Source: CAYYNP01 sp964472545 (GTDB lineage: Bacteria; Planctomycetota; Planctomycetia; Pirellulales; Thermoguttaceae). Taken from it: a stretch of 34,771 bases of DNA. Position 1 is the stretch's first letter. Each line of letters begins with the position of its first letter. Location: contig CAYYNP010000072.1 in NCBI GenBank assembly GCA_964472545.1, positions 1 to 34,771 of the forward strand, read 5' to 3'. The notes beneath the pieces were generated by a model that was given only the letters and a program-made list of their open reading frames with translations, was not told where the DNA came from and searched no databases. Shown here piece by piece: positions 1 through 11,110 of the stretch. Position numbers and translations under genes: made by a program.

Positions 1-1
1 C

Positions 2-1288
2 CGGATGGACCACTTCCGCGTTTATCGCAAGGTACACGCCGATTTTGACGCCCTGAGCCCGGTTCCCTATGCCATCACACAGATGGCCGATTGCTCCGAG
101 CGGGACCTGCTTCGCGCCGACGAATGGGAAGCGCGGCGCCAGGCCGAAGAGGCAAAGCTCAACGCCGGACGATACGGCAAGATCCAGGAGGAAATCCGAC
201 AGCTTCAGCAACAACAGGCTGCCCTGCGCAGGACGGAGAAGCTCGCCGAGCTCGAAGGCCGCGTTCGAGAAGCCCGGGATGCCAGAAACGTCTTGAATCG
301 GAAGATCGACGGGGAGTTTCGCGCCCTCCCCGAGGTAGTGACAATCCAACAACAGATCGACCCGTTGCGGCAGAAGATCGACGCGGCGATGCAGGAGATC
401 CGGCAGAACGGCCAACTCGTGAAGCTCAGCGAGGAGATCCAGGCCTGTCAGCGCCAGCAGCAGGAGATGGAGCAAACGTTGCGAGAGAGCCCCGAACTCG
501 AAGCGATGCAAGCGGCAATTGACGCTGCCGGCGAAAAGACACGCGAGGCCGAAGATCGCATTCGACAACTCCCCGCACCAACGGCATTGAAACAGCGCCA
601 CGAAAACGAGCAGGACGGTCAGAGAAAGCGGGAGTTGTTGGACGAGTACAACCGGTTGTTCGAGACCGCCCGATCGACCGATGTCGCGTGGCTGCAGGCC
701 GGCATCACCGCGAGGCGCCTCAGCGACGCATATCAAGAGGTTTTGAGAAACCGACGCGAATCGCACGCCGGACGGATACGCATCGAAGGGAAGCTTCAAC
801 AACTCCGGGAACAGCAAAACGCGCTGAACGCCGGGCTGGTCGCATCCCACTCGCAACTTGCCGCATGGCAGGAATCTCGCGCGGCGAAGGAGAGAGACTT
901 GCAGACGCGCCGCAAACAGTTTGAAGAGCAGCGCCGGGCGGCCGACGAACGTCTGCGGGCCGAGGAGGCGTGTACGGCCGCCTCCACGGCCGTTGAAGAC
1001 GAGAGAAAGCAGACCGAAGAGGACGTGAGCGCGAAGGCGGCCGACTTTGCCACGCGGATCGAGAAGTTGCAGCAAGAAGCAAACGTCCTGCGGGACGCGG
1101 CCTTCCGCAGCGCCAAGCTCGTGGGACGGAACCCTTATCCCGGCCGCGACGCCGCCCGATTGAAAGACTTCCAGCAGCAACTGCAATACCACACCACGGC
1201 CGATTGGGACGACCGCACGCCCGAAGAGGCCGCCGGAAAGGCCCCGGCGAAAATGCTCGACTGGCTACGCCGGGTGCGAGGTTACTGA
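2..1288 (+). CDS. Coiled-coil protein, probably 5'-truncated by the window edge
   Basis: I do not recognise the family. From the first available ATG (position 5) the product is 427 aa, but the frame is open to the window edge, so the true start may lie outside. Residues about 40-370 are dominated by Glu, Gln, Arg, Lys and Ala in heptad-like patterns typical of long coiled coils, interrupted near residue 200 by a proline-containing stretch (LPAPTALK). The last 50 residues are different: they hold NPYPGRD followed by an aromatic-containing segment ending in DWLRRVRGY, which looks like a small conserved C-terminal domain. No signal peptide or membrane segment is visible in this part. The stop codon overlaps the end of the convergent aldo/keto reductase gene by 7 bp. 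A structural or scaffolding role is only a guess. Confidence 0.75.
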   Translation, partial: RMDHFRVYRKVHADFDALSPVPYAITQMADCSERDLLRADEWEARRQAEEAKLNAGRYGKIQEEIRQLQQQQAALRRTEKLAELEGRVREARDARNVLNRKIDGEFRALPEVVTIQQQIDPLRQKIDAAMQEIRQNGQLVKLSEEIQACQRQQQEMEQTLRESPELEAMQAAIDAAGEKTREAEDRIRQLPAPTALKQRHENEQDGQRKRELLDEYNRLFETARSTDVAWLQAGITARRLSDAYQEVLRNRRESHAGRIRIEGKLQQLREQQNALNAGLVASHSQLAAWQESRAAKERDLQTRRKQFEEQRRAADERLRAEEACTAASTAVEDERKQTEEDVSAKAADFATRIEKLQQEANVLRDAAFRSAKLVGRNPYPGRDAARLKDFQQQLQYHTTADWDDRTPEEAAGKAPAKMLDWLRRVRGY

Positions 1289-2283
1289 CGCTCCGGACTC
1301 TCTTCATGCTGCTTGAAGTGAAACCGCGAGCCGAACTGGATGCGTTTGTATCCTTCCAGTTTGCCGTCGCTGCACGCGGCCTTGGTCTCCGCCCGCAGCG
1401 TGTCGAGCTCCTCCGGGGACATGGGCTTGAAATTGCGTGCCATGGCAACGTCCTGTAGCAGATTCTCGCGGGAACGGATGCCGCACACCAGCGTGGTGAT
1501 CGGCAGCGAAAGCGAGTAGCGGCGGCAGACTTCCGCCGGCAGCTTCAGGCCGCGTGGAATCCCTCCACCGCCGCCGAGGCCCTTCATGCCGATCACGCTG
1601 ATCTTCCGGCGCACGCACTCCGGCAGGACCTGCCGCTGGAAGCTGCGTTCGGGATGATGGGCGTCGGGGATGTTGATCGGCATCTGGGCCGTGTCCCACT
1701 CGAACGGCTTTTCGATCATCTTCAGGTGATTGGCCAGATTGCGATGCCCGGTGAAGCCGATGTGGCGGACCTTGCCCGCCTTGCGGGCTTCCACGGCGTA
1801 CTTCAACGCACCACGCTCGAAGATCCAATCGGGATCGACGTCCCAATCGATCTCGTGAAACTGCCAGAGGTCGATCCGGTCGGTCTTCAGGCGGCGGAGA
1901 CTCTCTTCGAGGTGGTCGCGCGAGCGCTTGTAGTCACGGGCGCAGTTCTTGGTCATCAAGAAGACTTTATCGCGCCGTCCGCCGGTGGCCAGCGCCTTGC
2001 CGATTACCTTTTCGCTGCCGCCGGCGTGATAGTCCCAGGCGTTGTCGAGAAAGGTAACGCCCAGATCGATCGCCTCGTGGACGATCTCGATCGCCGTCTT
2101 TTCGTCGGGCACGCCGATGTCGTATCCGCCGAGCCCGACGATCGACACCCGCTCGCCGTGGCGCCCCAACGGCCGCGTGGGGATGCCGGCAGGGCTCTTT
2201 TGCTGATTGGCCAGTACGGACGGGCCAGCGGCCACGGTGGCCAGAGAGGCTCTGAGGAAGTCGCGGCGTCGGGGATGGTCCAT
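1282..2283 (-). CDS. Aldo/keto reductase with Tat signal
   Basis: The protein has 333 aa. Residues 1-26 form a twin-arginine signal (RRRDFLRAS followed by a hydrophobic Ala-rich stretch), so it is probably exported folded with its cofactor. The rest is an NAD(P)H-dependent aldo/keto reductase: the usual catalytic tetrad is visible as Asp80, Tyr85 (DNAWDY), Lys112 (LMTKN) and His143 (WQFHE). These reductases interconvert carbonyls and alcohols; the substrate cannot be read from the sequence. The start is supported by AAAGGAG about 8 nt upstream of the ATG. It begins only 18 bp after the stop of the upstream membrane-protein gene on the same strand, so the two are likely co-transcribed. Exported oxidoreductases with Tat signals are common in planctomycetes. 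Confidence 0.92.
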   Translation of the reverse strand: MDHPRRRDFLRASLATVAAGPSVLANQQKSPAGIPTRPLGRHGERVSIVGLGGYDIGVPDEKTAIEIVHEAIDLGVTFLDNAWDYHAGGSEKVIGKALATGGRRDKVFLMTKNCARDYKRSRDHLEESLRRLKTDRIDLWQFHEIDWDVDPDWIFERGALKYAVEARKAGKVRHIGFTGHRNLANHLKMIEKPFEWDTAQMPINIPDAHHPERSFQRQVLPECVRRKISVIGMKGLGGGGGIPRGLKLPAEVCRRYSLSLPITTLVCGIRSRENLLQDVAMARNFKPMSPEELDTLRAETKAACSDGKLEGYKRIQFGSRFHFKQHEESPERQ

Positions 2284-2301
2284 TGTCAGAACTCCTTTGG
2301 T

Positions 2302-3780
2302 CTACGGCGGCCGCTTCACGTCGTCTTTGGAGACCGCGGCCGCTTTGGAGAGAATCGCCCTGCTAAGCCACTCAATGACGTCGGTCCGCGCGCCTACGGA
2401 GAGCCAGTAGTCCGTCGCGGCCGTACTCAGCATCAGGGCCATCTTGCCACTGTTGCCTTCCCGGGCCGCCGCCACATGACGGATGTCGCGCCAGGCGACG
2501 TAGATCGACTCACGGGCGATTCCCGCCGAACGAATCGCCAGACCGCCGCTTCCGAGAACCACCCTCGATCGTTGAAACCACGCAATCACGCCCCCGATCA
2601 GTGCCAGCATGCCCAAGCAGGCCAACAAGACGGTGCCCCCCTTCGCCGCGCTGCTTGTGGGCGGGATGAATAAGGACGACGAGGCAGCCCCCAGCATGAA
2701 CACCGCAATGCCGAACCCGCCGGCCGATATTGCGCGATTCTCGGGATAGGTTATCGTGGTCTCGGCCCCGCGATGATGGACATTCACGCCCTTTGGCGGC
2801 GAAGCGGTGCCCGCCGCGGTTGCTGAACTGGCGACGGGCGCACGAAAAGTCATGTCCGGAATGACTACGGGATCGTCGCGCGTCACTTCGACAAAGTCGA
2901 TCGGCTCCTCTGCGTCTTCGGCGTTCTCGGCTGACACCAGGCCCTCTTCGCGATCTCCCGGCCGATCCACGATCGACCGATCCAACGCCGACGGCGTGCG
3001 TACGACGAAATCGTCTCCCGCCGGATCCAGCACGTTCAGCGAGAAGCGTCTTGCGATCCGATGCAGGGTCCGTTTGGCGATCGATTCGTCGGGGTCGCAC
3101 ACCAGCGGCACGTCGAGTGAGTCATCCGTGCGGTGTTTGAGCAGGACGAAATGGAAGGCGACGGTGTTCATGGCGATCGCTCCGCCACCGAAAATGGCAC
3201 CAAGCACGCCGCCAATGGTGGCCCCCACCCACGTACCAACGTCGTCGGCGGCGAACTCGCGAGAGTAACGCATCAGCCCTCGATAGGCCGAAAGCGGCCG
3301 TCTTTGCGTCGACCTGCCGAAGCACCAGCCCTTCGACATCGTCACGCCGCGTGCGTCGAGGCGGGTCGATCGCCAGCGAGTCGTCAGGTACAACCCCGGC
3401 AGCAGAAGCACGAGTGTCGCCACAGCCATCAACAGTCCAAACACGAGCAGCCAGTCACCCAGATCGTTCTTCTCGGGGTACTTCCAGGCGACGAATACAC
3501 CGCAGGCCGACAGGCAGGCCGCTCCCATCCACCCCGCAATCATGAAGCCACCCACGCCCCGCCACGGCATGCGCGGCCTGAACGTCGCCGGGCGTTCGCC
3601 GGCCAAGCGTGCAATCCGCGTTGAACCCGGTGACTCGGGCATCTTGAGCCCCCAGTTTGGAGACGTGCCATCTGAAACTGAGCCTAGCTGGCTGCGGCGA
3701 GAAGTCAACTGTCCCATCACGGAGGCCGGCTCACACTCCCGCACCGTCTGAACTGGGGGGGTGCTCGGGCCCGACGACAC
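2302..3780 (-). CDS. Multi-pass membrane protein of unknown function
   Basis: The longest reading is 492 aa. In-frame ATGs at 3717 (residue 22) and 3642 (residue 47) are equally possible starts, since none has a strong Shine-Dalgarno; the first 60 residues look unstructured. Hydrophobic segments lie at about residues 73-95 and 108-130, with a glycine-rich one near 185-212. A second pair at about 352-374 and 383-403 is followed by a beta-rich tail (residues 410-480) that resembles a PH-like cytoplasmic domain. Between the two membrane blocks is an acidic linker (EENAEDAEEP-like) of about 120 residues. I recognise no catalytic motif and no named family. It precedes the aldo/keto reductase by 18 bp and probably heads that transcript. 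Confidence 0.8.
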   Translation of the reverse strand: MSSGPSTPPVQTVRECEPASVMGQLTSRRSQLGSVSDGTSPNWGLKMPESPGSTRIARLAGERPATFRPRMPWRGVGGFMIAGWMGAACLSACGVFVAWKYPEKNDLGDWLLVFGLLMAVATLVLLLPGLYLTTRWRSTRLDARGVTMSKGWCFGRSTQRRPLSAYRGLMRYSREFAADDVGTWVGATIGGVLGAIFGGGAIAMNTVAFHFVLLKHRTDDSLDVPLVCDPDESIAKRTLHRIARRFSLNVLDPAGDDFVVRTPSALDRSIVDRPGDREEGLVSAENAEDAEEPIDFVEVTRDDPVVIPDMTFRAPVASSATAAGTASPPKGVNVHHRGAETTITYPENRAISAGGFGIAVFMLGAASSSLFIPPTSSAAKGGTVLLACLGMLALIGGVIAWFQRSRVVLGSGGLAIRSAGIARESIYVAWRDIRHVAAAREGNSGKMALMLSTAATDYWLSVGARTDVIEWLSRAILSKAAAVSKDDVKRPP

Positions 3781-4290
3781 GGCATCGCGTGCAGTCTGCC
3801 CCCAATGACGCTACGCCCAGAAGGCCCGTGGCGCCCCGGCGCAAATCGCCACGCCGGCCGCAAACAAACGGCCGGCGCGGGGAGGAGGCGGTTATCGATA
3901 ATCCGCGACGAGCGCTGGGAGGCGTTCGCCCGGGTTGCTGAGGTTGGTTTCCTCCGATGATCTCGCTTGGGATGCACTTTGCATGCCGAAGATGTCGCCT
4001 TTTTGATCGTCGCCTATAAACGTCTAGTACGCAGGAGGTTAGGGGTCGTGCTGCTTTGGCTTCGCCACTCTTGTCGGCCGTTCGGTGTTGTCGATGTGAG
4101 TTGATTGATCGTTGAAACAAGCGCATATTGATCGCGGATGTTGTCACTTCTTGGACGGTCCGCGCCCTCCGTGGTGATACCCCATTAGCGATGGCCCGTT
4201 GAAAACGACGGCCAGAACGCAATAATGGGGTGTTCGGGCCGATCGGACAGCCTCGCCTAGGGCGACATCTACACGAAAGGGAGTAGTTGC
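3781..4290. other. Gene-free stretch upstream of panD
   Basis: No convincing coding sequence is seen in these 510 bp; open frames on the minus strand here are Arg-rich and lack a start signal. It is the likely shared upstream region of the minus-strand membrane-protein gene and of panD. A 10-bp perfect palindrome TTATCGATAA sits near 3892-3903, and a 9-bp inverted repeat lies at 4179-4231. Confidence 0.5.
4179..4231 (+). repeat. 9-bp inverted repeat in the panD leader
   Basis: ACCCCATTA at 4179-4187 and its exact complement TAATGGGGT at 4223-4231 are separated by 35 bp and end 59 bp before the panD start. They could pair in the 5' leader or mark an operator. Nothing shows which, and chance is not excluded. 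Confidence 0.35.
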
Positions 4291-4641
4291 GTGCAACGAT
4301 TCATGCTGAAATCGAAGATCCACCGTGCGACGCTCACGGGCACGGAGTTGGACTACGAGGGCAGCATCGCCATCGACCGGAATCTCCTGGAGGCGGCCGA
4401 TATGCTGATCGGCGAGCAGGTCCAGGTACTCAATCTCAACAACGGCCAGCGGCTGATTACCTACACCATCGAGGCGCCGCCCGGATCGGGAACGATGCTG
4501 CTAAACGGCCCCGCCGCCCGGCTGGCTGCGCCCGGCGATCTGATCATCGTGATCTCGTACTGCGCGGTCGACGACCAGGAAGCCCGGTCGCTGAATCCAA
4601 AGGTGGTCCTCGTGGACGCTGCGAATCGGCCGGTGAGGTAG
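4291..4641 (+). CDS. panD: Aspartate 1-decarboxylase (pyruvoyl-dependent)
   Basis: PanD decarboxylates L-aspartate to beta-alanine, the committed supply of beta-alanine for pantothenate and coenzyme A. The 116-aa product starts at a GTG preceded by AAAGGGAG about 7 nt upstream. With this start the numbering matches the E. coli enzyme exactly: Gly24-Ser25 (YEGS) is the self-cleavage site that generates the pyruvoyl group, and Lys9, Arg54 and Tyr58 fall at their conserved positions. The protein is slightly shorter than the E. coli one, lacking part of the C-terminal tail. No panB or panC gene is nearby. The next gene, 85 bp downstream on the same strand, encodes a microcompartment shell protein, an unusual neighbour. 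Confidence 0.97.
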   Translation: MQRFMLKSKIHRATLTGTELDYEGSIAIDRNLLEAADMLIGEQVQVLNLNNGQRLITYTIEAPPGSGTMLLNGPAARLAAPGDLIIVISYCAVDDQEARSLNPKVVLVDAANRPVR

Positions 4642-4674
4642 TCGGGCACAGTGCCCACGGTCTTCGGTGGGATA

Positions 4675-4683
4675 TGGTAGAAT
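4675..4683 (+). promoter_or_regulatory. Possible extended -10 promoter for the shell-protein gene
   Basis: TGGTAGAAT fits the extended -10 form TG-N-TATAAT with one mismatch and lies 43 bp before the shell-protein ATG. No good -35 box is present. A small palindrome (GGGCAC-A-GTGCCC, near 4644-4656) lies just upstream. Confidence 0.3.
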
Positions 4684-4726
4684 TGCCGGTTACGGCCCTT
4701 GATGAACGCTTGCCTGAGGCCCCCCC

Positions 4727-5287
4727 ATGTCTACTCCCAGATCGATCGGCGCCATCGAGCTTTCCAGCTTAGGGATTGGCTTCAAGATCCAAGACGAGAT
4801 GCTCAAGGCGGCCGCCGTGGAGTTGCTGATCGCGCGAACGATCTGCTCGGGCAAGTATCTGATCGTGGTGGGCGGATCGGTGAGCCAAGTCGAGGCGGCG
4901 ATCCAGGCCGGGTTGGCCGCCGCCGACGAGGCAATCATCGATCACCTGCTGATCCCCAACGTGCATGAGTCGGTCTTCCCGGCGTTGGGGCAATCGATCG
5001 CGCTGGGGGCCGACGAAACCGGGGCCTTGGGCGTGGTGGAGACGTTCAGCGGCACCAGTGTGCTGGCCGCCGCCGATGCCGCCGCCAAGGCGGCTCGGGT
5101 CACGCTGTTTCGGATCCACGTGGCGATGGCCTTAGGAGGCAAAGGGCTCTGCCTGATGACCGGCAGCGTGTCGGACGTTCGGGCGGGAGTGCAAGCCGCC
5201 GCTGCCGAGGTCCGGCGACGTGGCCTGCTGGTCTCCGAGATCGTCATCCCCCGGCCGGCCAAGGAACTCTTCGCCGAGTATCTCTGA
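4727..5287 (+). CDS. PduT-like trimeric bacterial microcompartment shell protein (BMC-T)
   Basis: The 186-aa protein has two tandem BMC domains (about residues 5-92 and 98-182), the layout of trimeric BMC-T shell proteins that form pseudohexameric tiles. It matches the PduT subgroup from end to end: IGAIEL at the start, TICSGK in domain 1, LLIPNVH between the domains, GVVET opening domain 2 and VIPRP near the end. Cys40 in TICSGK corresponds to the PduT cysteine (Cys38) whose three copies bind a [4Fe-4S] cluster at the pore, so an iron-sulfur cluster is possible here. GAGG about 10 nt upstream supports the ATG. No other shell protein, encapsulated enzyme or encapsulation peptide is visible in the window, so it is an orphan locally. 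Confidence 0.93.
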   Translation: MSTPRSIGAIELSSLGIGFKIQDEMLKAAAVELLIARTICSGKYLIVVGGSVSQVEAAIQAGLAAADEAIIDHLLIPNVHESVFPALGQSIALGADETGALGVVETFSGTSVLAAADAAAKAARVTLFRIHVAMALGGKGLCLMTGSVSDVRAGVQAAAAEVRRRGLLVSEIVIPRPAKELFAEYL

Positions 5288-5528
5288 CCTGCGCAATCGG
5301 GGCAACTGCTACGTTCCTTCTCCGCGGCCGATCCCCGCGTCGCCGCCTTCTGCCCTACACCACCGGTATAACCTATGGTTGTACGGATAGCTGGGTGAGG
5401 GGGTAGGCTGCGCCGGATGGAATCGAACCGGCGAGCGAACCGGGAATCCGCGCAAACCGCAGCGTCGGGACGAGGTGGCCGTCGACCGTCAGCGATCGAG
5501 CTGGCCCAGCCGGCCGCAAGGAGTTGCA

Positions 5529-8805
<3,277 letters not shown>

Positions 8806-8822
<17 letters not shown>

Positions 8823-9135
8823 TCTCTAGCCGCTTCAGGATCAGGCCGCGATGCTCGTCGGGGTAGGATAAAGTTACGCGGAAACGCTTCGTCGTGGTTT
8901 CCGAAACGGGTAAGGCCTCATCTTCGTCGGTGGCATTATCTTCGTCGGTGGGCATTGGGGGCACGGGCTTCAGTGGATACGAAACTTGGTCAGCACGCCT
9001 GCGGCCACCTGGTCGAGCAGGCAGTGTACGCCGCCGGACATCGTCGGCCGGTGGCGCTGGCGAGCCAACAGATTTTCGCGCACAAGCGCATGAGACCGCG
9101 CCGAATGTCCATACCCCCGTTTGCACGCCAAGCAC
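8806..9135 (-). CDS. Possible small acidic protein, weak support
   Basis: An open frame of 109 codons starts at a GTG; a shorter start at ATG 8955 gives 49 aa. The C-terminal half (TKRFRVTLSYPDEHRGLILKR is its core) reads like a real protein tail, following an Asp/Glu-rich stretch (DEDNATDEDE). The N-terminal half is Arg/Pro-rich and looks like out-of-frame sequence. There is no Shine-Dalgarno at either start. It overlaps the 3' end of the kinase gene by 17 bp on the opposite strand. The family is unrecognised and it may not be expressed. Confidence 0.25.
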
Positions 9136-9187
9136 TTTCTGATAAACTCATTTCCGTGGTCGTGAGCGTCCTCGCCGTTCGCCGCAG

Positions 9188-9211
9188 AACCCCACCAAAG
9201 GTTGGGTTTTT
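9188..9211 (+). terminator. Terminator-like hairpin before tRNA-Lys
   Basis: AACCCCACC, a loop of AAA, then GGTTGGGTT pair over nine positions with one mismatch, followed by TTT. It lies 366 bp after the kinase stop and 54 bp before the tRNA, so it could end kinase read-through. Confidence 0.35.
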
Positions 9212-9264
9212 GGGGTGGCTGTCACTCACCGTAATCCGGAGATGTCCGGACGCCCACCCCAATC

Positions 9265-9337
9265 GCCCCCTTAGCTCAATTGGCAGAGCAACGGACTCTT
9301 AATCCGTAGGTCCTAGGTTCGATCCCTAGAGGGGGCA
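9265..9337 (+). tRNA. tRNA-Lys (anticodon CUU)
   Basis: A 73-nt cloverleaf can be folded by eye. The acceptor stem is GCCCCCT paired with AGGGGGC, discriminator A at 9337. The D arm is GCTCAATTGGCAGAGC, the anticodon stem ACGGA/TCCGT has loop CTCTTAA giving anticodon CTT (reads AAG), and the T arm is CTAGG-TTCGATC-CCTAG. CCA is not encoded. It stands alone, with no other tRNA in the window. Confidence 0.97.
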
Positions 9338-9531
9338 CTTGGTAAACCAATGCGATGCAACGACTTACGTTGGGCGTGGTGGATTGCTTTATGCACGAGA
9401 GCCAAGACACTTCCACCTGCAGCCAGCTCTCGGCCGGCATTTGAGGGCTCTTCCGTCGGCCTCAGTACCTTGGGGGAGCGTGGAATCTCGCAGCACATGC
9501 CCAGGCTCGACCAGCAGACGCCGTCACCCTC

Positions 9532-9915
9532 TCACGGCAGGGGGAGCCAGGCGGGCGTGCTCTTGGAGGGCAGGGAGGCCAAGGAGTCGGCCCAGTAGGC
9601 CGTCAATTCGGCGCGCACCGCTTCGAGGAGTTCCGCAACGTCGTCGGGGGCGTCGGCAGTATCGCTGACGATCCGGGGGATGTCGACGTGGGCCGCAGCG
9701 ATTGCCCAGTGGATGAAGGTCTTGTTTCCGATCCACGCGCGTACGGCGTCGGACCAGAGCGCCTTGCCTTGCGCTGCGCGGTGGGTGAAACGAAACAGCC
9801 CGTCGGCTGCCAAGCGGACGGCGGCCGCAAAGCACAAGCGGCGGGCACGGCGTTTCAGACGCCGTTGACGAGCGGACAGACGGCCCGGTGCCCCAGAGAT
9901 ACCCTGTACCCACAT
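9532..9915 (-). CDS. Hypothetical 127-aa basic protein
   Basis: The ATG at 9915 has a perfect AAGGAGG seven nt upstream, the strongest ribosome-binding site in the window, which argues that this is a real gene; the open frame continues upstream to 10035 without support. The product has a basic N-terminus (RQRRLKRRARR, about residues 16-26), then an apparently helical body (LCFAAAVRLAADGLFRF), and an acidic helix near residues 90-108 (DDVAELLEAVRAEL). The C-terminus is Pro/Ser-rich. No signal peptide, membrane span or catalytic motif is seen, and I do not recognise the family. It lies about 190 bp past the tRNA-Lys gene on the opposite strand, with no obvious functional partner. Confidence 0.6.
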   Translation of the reverse strand: MWVQGISGAPGRLSARQRRLKRRARRLCFAAAVRLAADGLFRFTHRAAQGKALWSDAVRAWIGNKTFIHWAIAAAHVDIPRIVSDTADAPDDVAELLEAVRAELTAYWADSLASLPSKSTPAWLPLP

Positions 9916-10053
9916 GGCAAGTCCTCCTTCCGCTGCCAAAGAAGCTCGCAGCCGGCGGAGGTGGCGCCGACCTGCTTCTCGGGCGCTGGTCGTCGAGTGA
10001 TGTATCCTCCCCGAGGGCTCGCCGTCTATCAGCAAGCGATCGGGCCGCTGCTA

Positions 10054-10224
10054 CTAGTCAATGGCTGAAGTCTCGGCCGTTTCCGACGCGGCATCGTCGC
10101 CGTCTGCTTCGCCGCCGTCGGTCTCTTCCTTCTTCCGCCGGCGCCGCGCCCTTTTCTCTTCGGCTTTGCGCTTTTTCTCCATCTCACGCTGGCGTTTGAG
10201 AAAGGTGTTCCGGTCTTTTGCCAT
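10054..10224 (-). CDS. Small highly charged protein (56 aa)
   Basis: The ATG at 10224 opens MAKDRNTFLKRQREMEKKRK, continuing as Lys/Arg/Glu-rich helix to about residue 34, then an acidic tail (Asp/Glu/Ala). There is a sharp split between a strongly basic first half and an acidic second half, with no hydrophobic core, so it is probably an RNA- or ribosome-associated or intrinsically disordered peptide; that role is inference. From memory, proteins beginning this way occur in other planctomycetes, but I could not check. It lies 127 bp downstream of the cold-shock gene on the same strand, which suggests a shared transcript. The open frame extends upstream without a plausible start. No clear Shine-Dalgarno is present. 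Confidence 0.6.
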   Translation of the reverse strand: MAKDRNTFLKRQREMEKKRKAEEKRARRRRKKEETDGGEADGDDAASETAETSAID

Positions 10225-10351
10225 GAATGCATCTTCGGGCTTGGCTTTGGTGGCGACGCGAGGCTTGGCCCCGGCCGCGGGAAGGCAACGTACCGGAGAC
10301 GCCGACGGACGAACCGTGTGACGTCCCCAGTAAGCCGTAATCCGTCGGGAC

Positions 10352-10549
10352 TTAGACGACGCTGACGGATTCTGCGCGTGGTCCCTTGGGCCCACGACCT
10401 TCGGTGTACTCCACTCGCTGGCCTTCGCTGAGGGATTCAAACGGCGTGCCTTGCACGGCCGAGTGGTGGAAGAAGAGCTCGCCGCGCTCGCCTTCGATGA
10501 ACCCAAAACCCTTGTCGGAAATCAACTTCTTGATCGTACCTTGTGCCAT
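10352..10549 (-). CDS. Cold-shock domain protein
   Basis: The 65-aa product is a single cold-shock (OB-fold) domain of normal length. RNP1 is visible as KGFGFIE and RNP2 as LFFHHS, the aromatic surface that binds single-stranded RNA or DNA; the protein begins MAQGTIKKL and ends PRAESVSVV. Such proteins act as RNA chaperones or transcription antiterminators. The start at 10549 is set by AAGGAG about 10 nt upstream; the open frame continues further upstream without homology. A leader of unknown length precedes it, which in this family often carries regulation, but I cannot define a structure here. The small charged-protein gene follows. Confidence 0.95.
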   Translation of the reverse strand: MAQGTIKKLISDKGFGFIEGERGELFFHHSAVQGTPFESLSEGQRVEYTEGRGPKGPRAESVSVV

Positions 10550-10821
10550 ACTCTCACAAACTCCTTGAAACAGAAAAACCGCTAACGGACCGTATGGTGC
10601 CGTCGCCGAGACCCCTTGTGGCAAACGGCGCGCAGGTCGCACAGGAGGGGAAGTCAAGTCAACCGCGATCAAAGAGACGTCCGCGGCGAGCCGCTACGTA
10701 GCGGCCGGAGAGGAAGAATCTAGAAAGAAGCTGAAGGGGCATCTCTTGGCACCCCCCACAAAAGCGAAGTATATCAATTCCACTGCGCGGGGGAAAGGGG
10801 GGCGCGGATGATTCTTGGCTC

Positions 10822-10843
10822 AACCCCCACTGTTGGCGGGGTT
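10822..10843. repeat. Hairpin with GTTGGCGGGGTTT motif, copy 1
   Basis: AACCCC and GGGGTT pair around a short loop. The right half, GTTGGCGGGGTTT, recurs at 23667-23679 in another intergenic hairpin. It may be a terminator-type or dispersed palindromic element. Confidence 0.35.
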
Positions 10844-11110
10844 TCCGATGGCGTGAACTCCACCAGCTCCCCAAAACACGCTTGACGGCTCCGCATGCGC
10901 TGACGGGCAACTCCCAGAAAATGGTCTGGCAGAAACCCGCAATCCAAGTCAGCATTCCGCCGTCAAGTTTGGTCAGGGGGGTGTACGCCGGCGTTCTCAG
11001 TTTGGGTCGGACCGCGGTGTGCGACGGGACGATTGTACCTCCAAGTACGGGCGGAGGCAAGACTTTGCAGAGTTTCCCCTGCGTAAAGAAAGGGGAGGTC
11101 TGCGTGCCTA

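Noticed and set aside
1654..2673. Plus-strand 339-codon frame opposite the aldo/keto reductase
   Set aside because: It is the antisense of a well-recognised gene and has a composition typical of shadow frames in GC-rich DNA.
3717..4222. Minus-strand open frames upstream of the membrane-protein gene
   Set aside because: Arg/Pro-rich sequence without ribosome-binding site, domain or codon pattern of the neighbours.
9265..9337. Genomic island inserted at tRNA-Lys
   Set aside because: No integrase, no direct repeat of the tRNA 3' end and no mobile genes are visible in the window.
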